A stretch of 5,195 bases of DNA, from positions 1 through 5,195 of the forward strand of contig JANQKH010000764.1 in assembly GCA_028281215.1 (NCBI GenBank), written 5' to 3'. Below are positions 1 through 5,195 of the stretch, piece after piece. The notes beneath the pieces were generated by a model. The model was not told the DNA's origin, made no database searches, and saw only the letters and a list, made by a program, of their open reading frames with translations. The stretch comes from Phycisphaeraceae bacterium. Its GTDB lineage: Bacteria > Planctomycetota > Phycisphaerae > Phycisphaerales > Phycisphaeraceae. Position 1 is the stretch's first letter. Each line of letters starts with the position of its first letter. The position numbers were made by a program, and so were the translations under genes.

Positions 1-1698
1 TCCGACTTCCCGCGCGAGCGCATTCCGCCGCAACAGTTGACGCATGATCCAAAATCCGCCGGTTTGTCCCAGGCGTTGCAGGTGCGCCGTGGTCGCGAGT
101 TGTTCGCATCCATGCGTTGCATCAAGTGCCACACAGCCGAGCAACTTGACGTGAAGGAAGCGATGCCCGAACTGGCGATGGATGCGCCGTCGCTGAAGGC
201 AGCCGGCGGCCGGGTGAGTCTGCGCTGGATGGCGCATTGGATCGACAACCCGAAGCACCTGCGCGCCGACGCGTCGATGCCGAAGCTGAAGATCGATTCA
301 CCGAAACAGGCCAACGCCGGCAAGGGGCCGCAAGCCCATGCATGGCACATCGCGGCGTACCTAGACACACTCGGCGCGAAGCCGCCGAAAATCAAGCCGC
401 CCACGCAGCAACAGATCAAGCGAGGCGGCGACCTGTATGCCCAATATGGTTGCGTCGGCTGTCACACGTTGCCGGACCACGCCGACGCGAAAACGGTTGG
501 CGATCGCGTGCCGCTCAAGTTCGTTTCGGAAAAATGGCTGCCCGGCGCGCTGGCGCAGTTCATCCAATCGCCCAACGCGCATTATCAGTGGATTCGCATG
601 CCGAAGTTCGGGTTCAGCGATGAAGAGGCGCAGTTGTTTGAGGCGTTTTTGCTGTCACGTGCGGGTGGGAAATTGGCTGGCCCACCGGTGGATATCAAGC
701 CGGACGCCGTTGTCGGTAAGAAGTTGGTGCGCGTTGCCGGCTGCATGAACTGCCACGACCTTGATGGCGACAATGTGTTCTCCGCGCCGGGGCTCGCCCA
801 AATCACAGGTTCAACATGGCAAACCGGTTGCCTCTCATCAGACCTGAAACAGCGCGGCCAGGGCGCGCACTTCGATTTCTCAGTTGATCAACGAAACGCA
901 TTGCAAGTCTTCGCCGCGCACGGGATGGACTCCCTGCGCCGCCGAGCACCGGATGAGTTCGCCGAGCGGCAGGTCGTGGCGCTTCGTTGCCAGGCGTGTC
1001 ACATCCGCGACGGCGTGCAGGATCATTGGTCGTTGCACGAGAAAGAGGTTGAATCCCTGCTGTTTGAGAAACCCAAACCAAAGAACAAACCCAAGCAGGG
1101 CGACGAATACGATGAGGACTACGAGCAGGCCGGCGAAGCGAAGGAGGCCGTGATCGATCAGTCGCGGCCGGTACTCACCTACGTCGGCGAAAAGCTCAAG
1201 CCGCAATGGATGCACCAATTGTTCGCCGGTCAGTTGAAATACAAGCCGCGACCATGGCTTCACGCAAAGATGCCGGCTTTCCCCGCACGGGCGGAACTGC
1301 TCGCCCAAGGCTTGTCCTTGCAACACGGTTGCGCGCCGCACGACATGAACGAACCGAAACCCGATCCCGCCCTCGCCAAAATCGGCCAACGTTTTGTCGG
1401 CAAAGACAACGGCTTCAGTTGCGTGCTCTGTCACGGTGTCGGCAAGCAGGCAGCCACGAACGTCTTCGAAGCGCAAGGTGTCAACTTCCAATACGTCAAA
1501 GAACGCCTCCGCCACGAATACTTCATGCGCTGGCTGCTTAAACCCGCGCGCATCCGCAGTGACACCCGCATGCCGCAGTTTGCTTCCGACGACGGCTACA
1601 CACCGTACACCGACGTGTTCGATGGCGAAGCGACGAAACAGTTTGATGCGATCTGGCAGTATCTGTTGCAGGGCCGGGAGATTGAACCTCCGAAGTGA
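1..1698 (+). CDS. Multi-haem c-type cytochrome, five CXXCH sites (5' end outside window)
   Basis: The reading frame is open from the first base to the TGA at 1696-1698 (565 residues visible). An internal TTG at 37 is therefore unlikely to be the true start. Numbering from the first visible codon, five haem-binding CXXCH motifs occur: CIKCH (40-44), CVGCH (151-155), CMNCH (248-252), CQACH (330-334) and CVLCH (474-478). Four MP-x-[F/L] motifs (Met 93, 200, 424, 524) are good candidates for the sixth iron ligand of haems 1, 2, 4 and 5; the third domain has none. A Lys/Pro then Asp/Glu-rich stretch (about 357-382) interrupts domain 4. Phrases such as RPWLHAKMPAFPAR and TDVFDGEATKQFDAIW match large planctomycete cytochromes. 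The likely role is electron transfer in the periplasm or on an exported face, inferred because haem is attached to c-type sites outside the cytoplasm. The missing N-terminus may hold a signal peptide and a catalytic domain, so the partner enzyme is unknown. The gene ends flush against the next gene. Confidence 0.93.
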   Translation, partial: SDFPRERIPPQQLTHDPKSAGLSQALQVRRGRELFASMRCIKCHTAEQLDVKEAMPELAMDAPSLKAAGGRVSLRWMAHWIDNPKHLRADASMPKLKIDSPKQANAGKGPQAHAWHIAAYLDTLGAKPPKIKPPTQQQIKRGGDLYAQYGCVGCHTLPDHADAKTVGDRVPLKFVSEKWLPGALAQFIQSPNAHYQWIRMPKFGFSDEEAQLFEAFLLSRAGGKLAGPPVDIKPDAVVGKKLVRVAGCMNCHDLDGDNVFSAPGLAQITGSTWQTGCLSSDLKQRGQGAHFDFSVDQRNALQVFAAHGMDSLRRRAPDEFAERQVVALRCQACHIRDGVQDHWSLHEKEVESLLFEKPKPKNKPKQGDEYDEDYEQAGEAKEAVIDQSRPVLTYVGEKLKPQWMHQLFAGQLKYKPRPWLHAKMPAFPARAELLAQGLSLQHGCAPHDMNEPKPDPALAKIGQRFVGKDNGFSCVLCHGVGKQAATNVFEAQGVNFQYVKERLRHEYFMRWLLKPARIRSDTRMPQFASDDGYTPYTDVFDGEATKQFDAIWQYLLQGREIEPPK

Positions 1699-2304
1699 TC
1701 ACTCGCCGATACGTGGCAAGTCATCGTCTTCATCGAGCACGAATCCGGGCGGGAGGAATTCCACCTCGATGCCGACGGTTCGTCCGCCCGATTTGATGGC
1801 GAACACATAGAATTCGCCGTCGCCCAGACCCGACGGCACCCACGCCAGTTGGAAGTGATTGCCGCCGTATTCAAATTCGCAGCAGTTGACGTCGGACTCG
1901 TCAACTGCCTGCCAAACGTCATCGGTGTATTCGTCGGCGTATTCATCCGTGACGGCTTGATCGCATGCCGCCATATCGCACAGGCCGACCAGACCGCAGT
2001 CTGTGAACGTGTCGCCGCACGGGTCGCCGATCTCGCCGGCGGTTTCACCATCCAGGACGGCGCGGAGCCGGCTGATGCGCCGATGTCCACCGATGTCCAT
2101 GCCCTTGACCGAGACGTTGTACGCACCGGGCGGCGCCTCGACGATGCAGCCGTCCTCTTCGTTGGCGAGCATGGGATCACCGACCCAGAGTCGTCCGACC
2201 GGTATCGTCATTTGACCCAGTTCCATCCACTCACTTTCCACGCCCGCCACGCCGGTCTCGGGCCAGTCGCCCGTGCTTGCCGCAAAGTATTCAACGATGT
2301 CCAT
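1699..2304 (-). CDS. DUF4241-like acidic protein of unknown function
   Basis: The predicted protein has 201 residues. I chose the ATG at 2302-2304 because a perfect AGGAGG lies 6 bases upstream; the frame continues upstream to 2499, but that would overlap the divergent esterase gene. The protein resembles DUF4241 proteins: an early VGRLWVGDPM segment (about 37-46), a PPGAYNVSV strand (about 58-66), an RISRLRAVLDG strand (about 76-86), a TDCGLVGLCD segment recalling the family's D-x-G-x-x-x-F-x-D pattern (about 100-109), and a late PSGLGDGEFYVF segment recalling SGxGDGxY. The composition is extreme: 42 Asp/Glu against 9 Lys/Arg, ending in an LDEDDD run, with seven cysteines of which four cluster around residues 94-114. 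No signal peptide or membrane segment is visible, so it is probably cytoplasmic. No function is known to me for the family. The family assignment is from motif recall and is moderately sure; that the gene is real is much surer. Confidence 0.8.
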   Translation of the reverse strand: MDIVEYFAASTGDWPETGVAGVESEWMELGQMTIPVGRLWVGDPMLANEEDGCIVEAPPGAYNVSVKGMDIGGHRRISRLRAVLDGETAGEIGDPCGDTFTDCGLVGLCDMAACDQAVTDEYADEYTDDVWQAVDESDVNCCEFEYGGNHFQLAWVPSGLGDGEFYVFAIKSGGRTVGIEVEFLPPGFVLDEDDDLPRIGE

Positions 2305-2310
2305 GACGCG

Positions 2311-2316
2311 CCTCCT
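2311..2316 (-). promoter_or_regulatory. Ribosome binding site AGGAGG
   Basis: A perfect AGGAGG on the minus strand is separated from the ATG at 2302-2304 by six bases. It fixes the start of the DUF4241-like gene and argues against the upstream extension of that frame to 2499. Confidence 0.8.
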
Positions 2317-2345
2317 GGATTGGTATGCTGGCGCATTGTACCTGC

Positions 2346-2350
2346 AAGGA
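2346..2350 (+). promoter_or_regulatory. Ribosome binding site AAGGA
   Basis: AAGGA lies seven bases before the ATG at 2358. It selects this start over the in-frame ATG at 2325, which would add eleven residues in front of a good signal peptide. Confidence 0.7.
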
Positions 2351-2357
2351 ATCCACC

Positions 2358-3257
2358 ATGAATCGAGCATCGGTTGCAAGTTGCCTGTTTTTGTTGTTCG
2401 GCGGAGCCGTTTTGAACGCCGACGATTCCCAATTTCAATTCGGACCTGACTCGAAGCGCCAGCTACGTGTACCGCAAGGTAAGGTCGCGATGCACACATT
2501 CAATGAAAGCAAAGTCTTTGACGGCACCATTCGCCGGTACTGGGTTTACATTCCATCACAGTACGATGGTTCACAGCCCGCCGCCGTGATGGTGTTTCAA
2601 GACGGGCATGCTTACATCAATGAAAAGGCAGAGTTCCGTACGGCGATCGTATTCGACAATCTGATCCACAAGGGCGATATGCCCATCACTGTCGGCATCT
2701 TTATTGATCCAGGACACAAGTCGGACAAACTCCCCGGTAATAAACCCGGCTGGCGCCCGCGACCTTCCAACCGCAGTGTGGAATACGACACACTCAGCGC
2801 TGATTACGCAACGTTTCTCATCGATGAAATCCTGCCGACTGTTGCGAAGCAGCACAAACTGAAATTGACGAATGACCCGGGGATGCGCGCGATCGGCGGC
2901 ATCAGCTCCGGCGGTATCTGTGCGTGGACTGTGGCGTGGGAACGACCGGGCGCGTTCCGCAAAGTACTCAGCCACGTGGGCAGTTTCACAAACATCCGCG
3001 GCGGGCACGTTTATCCGGCACTCATTCGCAAGACGGACAAGAAGCCGATCCGCGCGTTTTTGCAGGGCGGTGAAAATGACCTGGACAACGCCCACGGCAA
3101 CTGGTGGCTGGCCAACCTACAAATGGACAAAGCGCTCGCCTATTCCAAGTACGACTACAAGTTTGTCGGCGGCAAAGGCGGACACAATGGCAAACATGGC
3201 GGCGCGATTCTGCCGGAATCGCTGCGCTGGCTTTGGCGCGATTGGAACAGCAAGTAA
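2358..3257 (+). CDS. Exported alpha/beta-hydrolase esterase (esterase D / enterochelin esterase-like)
   Basis: The product has 299 residues. The ATG at 2358 is preferred because AAGGA precedes it by seven bases and it opens directly onto a signal peptide: MNR, a hydrophobic core at about 4-19, and probable cleavage after Ala21 (VLNA-DD). The rest fits the putative esterase family (Pfam Esterase, PF00756, which includes Fes and esterase D). A strand with YWVYIPSQYDG (about 61-71) is followed by AVMVFQDGHAY. The nucleophile elbow GISSGG gives Ser183 in a G-x-S-x-G motif, the acid is likely Asp241 in GGEND, and the base is likely His276 in GGHNG just before the closing LRWLWRDW helix. Length and motif order are normal for the family, so it looks intact and active. 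The substrate cannot be read from the sequence; exported planctomycete homologues are often near polysaccharide-degradation genes, but no such genes are in this window. It is transcribed divergently from the DUF4241-like gene and converges on the next gene. Confidence 0.9.
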   Translation: MNRASVASCLFLLFGGAVLNADDSQFQFGPDSKRQLRVPQGKVAMHTFNESKVFDGTIRRYWVYIPSQYDGSQPAAVMVFQDGHAYINEKAEFRTAIVFDNLIHKGDMPITVGIFIDPGHKSDKLPGNKPGWRPRPSNRSVEYDTLSADYATFLIDEILPTVAKQHKLKLTNDPGMRAIGGISSGGICAWTVAWERPGAFRKVLSHVGSFTNIRGGHVYPALIRKTDKKPIRAFLQGGENDLDNAHGNWWLANLQMDKALAYSKYDYKFVGGKGGHNGKHGGAILPESLRWLWRDWNSK

Positions 3258-3266
3258 ACCCGGCGA

Positions 3267-4088
3267 TCACGACTGCTGCCGCGGCCTCACAAACAGACGC
3301 GGCTGCTTCGCGCGTTTTTCCGCCACGTTGTCCGGCGTCACCAAGTGATACCGCCGGTTGAATGCCGCGACTACCTCATCGTCGGTTTGAGGCAACTCCG
3401 CGTCGGCGGGGGTTTTTAACCGGTACGTTACCGCAGCGACAATATCACCCGACGCGATGCGCCTCGCCGGCAACCGCGCCATGCTGAACCCCAGCGCCAA
3501 CTTGGGCCGATCCGCGCGCTGCCAGTACGTCATCCGCCGCGAATCTTCGGGTAAACCCGCCAGGCTGATTACGATGTCGCAGTCGGTGGCGTGTTCGGCA
3601 AGGATCGGATCGAAGTGATCGGCCGTGAACCAGTCGTTGAGGTTAGGGATTTCCGCTTCGGTGGCACGGGTCTGATCGAGGCGTTTTTCAAATTCCAGTT
3701 GCACCCAGTCCGGCAACTGCGGGTCGACCGTTTTGACAATGGTCATCTTGCCATCGAGTTCGCGCGTCAGGCCGCTGATCATGCCCTGGCGGACTTCTTC
3801 TTTATGTAGATAGGGATAGGGTTTGATGATTACGACGCGGGCGTTGGGAAACTGTTGTGCGAGGTATCGGCCGAACCGTTGTGACGCGTTGTCGGTCTGT
3901 GCCTGGAATATCGATTCAACTTTGACCTGCTTCTCGAACACGCCGAACTGAATCAGCAGCACGATCACAATGCTGATAACGGCGCCGATGGCCGCCATGG
4001 GTTTGCCGACCGGCTTGTCCTGTCGCATCAGAATGACCCCGGCGACCATCAAACCCACACACAGAATCAGGATGCTTGCTGCAACCAT
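3267..4088 (-). CDS. Membrane-anchored protein of unknown function, two N-terminal helices
   Basis: I do not recognise this 273-residue protein. The ATG at 4086-4088 has GAGG four bases upstream and opens directly into a hydrophobic segment. Two transmembrane helices are clear, at about 2-21 and 31-49, joined by a short loop with Arg22, Lys25 and Lys30. By the positive-inside rule the loop should be cytoplasmic, so both the N-terminus and the large C-terminal domain (about 52-273) would face outwards. That domain alternates short hydrophobic strands (ARVVIIKPYP, KMTIVKTVDP, CDIVISLAGLP, KLALGFSMA) with charged helices. The pattern suggests an alpha/beta fold, perhaps like periplasmic binding proteins, but this is inference. 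The C-terminus is basic (RLFVRPRQQS). The gene begins 59 bp after the pseudopilin-like gene on the same strand, with no evident terminator between them, so the two may share a transcript. It converges on the esterase gene with a 9-bp gap. Confidence 0.83.
   Translation of the reverse strand: MVAASILILCVGLMVAGVILMRQDKPVGKPMAAIGAVISIVIVLLIQFGVFEKQVKVESIFQAQTDNASQRFGRYLAQQFPNARVVIIKPYPYLHKEEVRQGMISGLTRELDGKMTIVKTVDPQLPDWVQLEFEKRLDQTRATEAEIPNLNDWFTADHFDPILAEHATDCDIVISLAGLPEDSRRMTYWQRADRPKLALGFSMARLPARRIASGDIVAAVTYRLKTPADAELPQTDDEVVAAFNRRYHLVTPDNVAEKRAKQPRLFVRPRQQS
3295..3319 (+). terminator. Candidate intrinsic terminator of the esterase gene, inside the opposing gene
   Basis: About 40 bases after the esterase stop codon, AGACGCG (3295-3301) can pair with CGCGTTT (3311-3317), using one G-U pair, around a nine-base loop, and the run TTTTT (3315-3319) forms the 3' side and tail. 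It lies within the last codons of the convergent gene. A second, longer imperfect stem, GCTGCCGCG (3275-3283) with CGCGGCTGC (3298-3306), competes with it. The sequence is GC-rich and chance stems are common, so this is tentative. Confidence 0.35.
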
Positions 4089-4147
4089 ATTGCCTCATGA
4101 AATGGTTGGAGGGAATCAAGAAGACTGGACGAATGCGAACGGTGGGC

Positions 4148-4885
4148 TCAAGGCCTTTTACGGATGAACCACGGTTCGTACACTTCGATCGGCACGGAAT
4201 TGCCCGACCCACCCGTTCCGCCCGGCCGGGCGCCGTAGTCACCGAAATACCACGTCACGCTGCCGTCAGGGCTGGCGGTGTTGTACCCACTTTCGTGTCG
4301 TCGGTAGGCTTCTCGCTGGAAGCTGTATTGGATCGGCCACTCGGCGAAGCCTTTGCCGCGCGACACACCGCCGATGTCCCACGGGCTGTCGCCGGTGTCG
4401 GCGTCGGCAAGGTACACCACGTCCTGGTTGGACACACTTCGATACCGCAAGGTGCCGTTGCCGTTGGCGGTGCCGAGCGAGTCCCAATAGATTTCCGTTT
4501 CGTTGGTCGCCCGGCCGTAGTGGTTGATGCCGTAGTCCAACCGGTTGTTACTGTCGCGCTCGGTGGACGGATCTTCAAAGTGGGATTCGTAATCGCTGAC
4601 GTACCCCAGTTTGACCAGCCGAACCGCGTAGGAGTTGACGACGTTCTTGCCGTCGAAGGTGGTGTTGCCTTCTTTCAAGGGTGGAAGTGTGTGCTGGTTT
4701 TCAATGGCGTAGAGCAGCAGCGCCGTAACTTGGTTCTTGAGCACGTCCTTGCAGTGGAGCGACTCGGCCTTTTTGCCGGTCTTGCCCAACGCCGGCAGGA
4801 GCATGGAAATCAGAATCGTGATCAGCGCTACAACCACGAGCATTTCGATCAAGGTGAATCCAAGAGCTTTGGGATTGCGCTTCAT
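4148..4885 (-). CDS. Type II pseudopilin-like protein (prepilin N-terminal cleavage/methylation domain)
   Basis: The product has 245 residues. It starts at the ATG 4883-4885, with GGAGA nine bases upstream. The short basic leader MKRNPKALG is followed by FTLIE, giving a standard prepilin peptidase site (cleavage between Gly9 and Phe10) with Glu14 at position +5 of the mature protein. A hydrophobic helix runs from about 10 to 32. It continues with the usual Cys-x-x-x-L-x-N...YA...N.....LPP pattern (Cys45 to Pro69) and near the end has SPDGSVTWYF (205-214), the late DG-[S/H]-V element common to planctomycete prepilin-like proteins. The C-terminal region is rich in Gly and Ser (about 218-230). 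It should sit in the cytoplasmic membrane with its globular part outside, possibly in a type II secretion or type IV pilus-like assembly. Planctomycete genomes carry many such proteins and few have known roles. No secretin, ATPase or peptidase gene is visible nearby, so it is an orphan here. Confidence 0.92.
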   Translation of the reverse strand: MKRNPKALGFTLIEMLVVVALITILISMLLPALGKTGKKAESLHCKDVLKNQVTALLLYAIENQHTLPPLKEGNTTFDGKNVVNSYAVRLVKLGYVSDYESHFEDPSTERDSNNRLDYGINHYGRATNETEIYWDSLGTANGNGTLRYRSVSNQDVVYLADADTGDSPWDIGGVSRGKGFAEWPIQYSFQREAYRRHESGYNTASPDGSVTWYFGDYGARPGGTGGSGNSVPIEVYEPWFIRKRP

Positions 4886-4955
4886 GTTGGTACGTCTCCA
4901 GATTCACCCGGAATCGGGGCCGGTCGACGGCCGGTGCCGATATGGATGGCGCCAC

Positions 4956-4976
4956 GTCGGCGATCGCCGACTTTTT
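4956..4976 (+). terminator. Perfect 16-bp palindrome followed by T5
   Basis: GTCGGCGATCGCCGAC (4956-4971) is a perfect inverted repeat; as RNA it would give a six-pair GC-rich stem with a GATC loop. TTTTT follows immediately at 4972-4976, which is the form of a rho-independent terminator for plus-strand transcription. No plus-strand gene lies upstream: the sequence there is the leader and body of the minus-strand pseudopilin gene. It could end antisense transcripts, shield one transcription unit from another, serve as a protein-binding dyad, or act as a hairpin in the pseudopilin leader. The centre GCGATCGC contains GATC, so a methylation or repeat-type role is also possible. The structure is certain; the function is not. 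Confidence 0.45.
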
Positions 4977-5035
4977 GAATTCGGATTCTCAACGTCTTCG
5001 ACAGGTCTGAAAATCACGACGCTTGTTACATTTGA

Positions 5036-5064
5036 AGAATAGCCCGTGGTGAACGCGGTCGCAA
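5036..5064 (-). promoter_or_regulatory. Possible promoter of the pseudopilin-like gene
   Basis: On the minus strand TTGCGA (5064-5059) and TATTCT (5041-5036) match the -35 and -10 consensus at four of six positions each and are separated by exactly 17 bases. A start near 5029 would give a leader of about 145 bases that includes the 4956-4971 palindrome. Planctomycete promoters often diverge from the consensus, so this is a weak call. Confidence 0.25.
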
Positions 5065-5140
5065 GGGAAATCAGCGATTCCGAGACCAAAAACCGGAAGA
5101 TTGACGGGTTTGCCCGGATACTTCATCGGCGGTGAAATGA

Positions 5141-5195
5141 TCAGGGTTCCATGAGCACCTTGATCATGCCTTGGTCGGCCTGGGCCATGGCGTCG
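5141..5195 (-). CDS. C-terminal end of a possible zinc-type (MDR) dehydrogenase, cut by the window edge
   Basis: Reading leftwards from the right edge, the minus strand encodes DAMAQADQGMIKVLMEP and then TGA (5143-5141). The ending 'alternating helix, Gly, IKVL-[MI]-EP' resembles the C-terminus of medium-chain, zinc-binding alcohol or polyol dehydrogenases, where a helix carrying a Gly leads into a final strand of the form KVLIEP. Only 17 residues are visible, so neither the family nor even the reality of the gene is secure. It lies 255 bp upstream of, and on the same strand as, the pseudopilin-like gene. Confidence 0.4.
   Translation of the reverse strand, partial: DAMAQADQGMIKVLMEP

Larger units (their letters stand above)
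2305..2357. promoter_or_regulatory. Divergent intergenic region, probable promoters of both flanking genes
   Basis: These 53 bases separate two head-to-head start codons and must carry, or overlap, the promoters for both genes. Weak -10-like hexamers are visible: TACAAT on the minus strand (2340-2335, five of six to TATAAT) and TATGCT on the plus strand (2324-2329, four of six). Neither has a convincing -35 element at normal spacing. An imperfect dyad, GGTA-TGC (2322-2328) against GCA-TTG-TACC (2333-2342), lies between them and overlaps both hexamers. It could be an operator or chance. That the region is regulatory follows from the layout; the exact elements are guesses. Confidence 0.4.
4886..5140. 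other. Non-coding intergenic region
   Basis: These 255 bases separate two minus-strand genes. No frame here has a plausible start, binding site and coding character. The left part (4918-4976) is GC-rich and can form three consecutive hairpins on the plus strand: GGCCG/CGGCC at 4918-4932, GGTGCC/GGCGCC at 4933-4953 with one G-U pair, and the palindrome at 4956-4971. The right part (4977-5140) is more AT-rich and holds the possible promoter. Confidence 0.6.

Noticed and set aside
1321..1350. Possible extra haem site at GCAPHD in the cytochrome
   Set aside because: The pattern is C-x-x-H, lacking the second Cys of CXXCH; related variants such as CXXXXCH also do not fit.
880..1515. Minus-strand open frame of 211 codons inside the cytochrome gene
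   Set aside because: It is antisense to a region with two haem sites and an MPAF motif. Its hydrophobic patch mirrors the charged linker of the real frame, and no credible start signal supports it.
1746..1790. Inverted repeat CGGGCGG / CCGCCCG just downstream of the cytochrome stop
   Set aside because: The arms are 31 bases apart, no T run follows, and both arms encode ordinary Pro/Gly/Arg codons of the opposing gene.
1849..2361. Plus-strand open frame of 170 codons opposite the DUF4241-like gene
   Set aside because: The minus-strand frame has a perfect AGGAGG and family-like motifs; this one has neither and overlaps the esterase start.
4076..4978. Plus-strand open frame of 300 codons covering the whole pseudopilin-like gene and ending at the T5 after the palindrome
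   Set aside because: It is antisense to a gene with clear prepilin motifs, shows no recognisable domain, and has low-complexity Val/Gly/Arg composition typical of an opposite-strand shadow in GC-rich DNA. The coincidence of its stop with the T5 is probably chance.
4904..5089. Small minus-strand frame of 61 codons in the intergenic region
   Set aside because: It would need a TTG start without a binding site, has no recognisable features, and runs through the hairpin region.
5088..5117. Possible terminator of the right-edge gene: CCGG...CCGG with a T tail on the minus strand
   Set aside because: The stem is only four pairs with a 17-base loop. It is correctly placed (about 24 bases after the stop) but too weak to list.
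1..5195. CRISPR array, insertion sequence, tRNA, rRNA or known defence system
   Set aside because: I looked for spaced direct repeats, transposase motifs, tRNA-like cloverleaf sequence and defence-protein motifs on both strands and found none.

Overview
The window looks like chromosomal DNA of a planctomycete (phylum Planctomycetota, possibly Phycisphaerae or a relative). Three things point there: moderately high GC; a large multi-haem c-type cytochrome whose repeated domains end in MP-x-[F/L] motifs and include the phrases RPWL..KMPAFPAR and TDVFDGEATKQFDAIW; and a type II pseudopilin-like protein with an N-terminal GFTLIEMLVVVALI helix and a late DGSV motif, a class strongly expanded in that phylum. 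This assignment rests on motif recall, not on a search.

Layout, left to right. Nucleotides 1-1698 (+) hold the 3' part of a five-haem cytochrome gene that is open at the left edge. Directly abutting it tail to tail is 1699-2304 (-), a very acidic, Cys-containing protein that resembles the DUF4241 family. A 53-bp divergent gap with two good ribosome binding sites separates it from 2358-3257 (+), an exported alpha/beta-hydrolase esterase of the esterase D/Fes type with a complete Ser-Asp-His triad. Nine bases further on, 3267-4088 (-) is an unrecognised protein with two N-terminal membrane helices. It lies 59 bp downstream of 4148-4885 (-), the pseudopilin-like gene, and may be co-transcribed with it. 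A 255-bp non-coding stretch (4886-5140) carries a perfect 16-bp palindrome followed by T5 and a possible promoter. The last 55 bp encode the C-terminus of a minus-strand protein, perhaps a zinc-type (MDR) dehydrogenase.

The genes do not form an obvious pathway. Several are built for the cell envelope: the cytochrome probably carries electrons on the outside of the cytoplasmic membrane, the esterase is exported, and the pseudopilin and its neighbour are membrane-anchored. The most unusual structural feature is compact packing. Two convergent gene pairs have gaps of 0 and 9 bp, so any terminator must lie inside the opposing gene, and one candidate is visible. I see no CRISPR array, insertion sequence, tRNA, rRNA or recognisable defence system, and nothing that clearly amounts to a new biological system.
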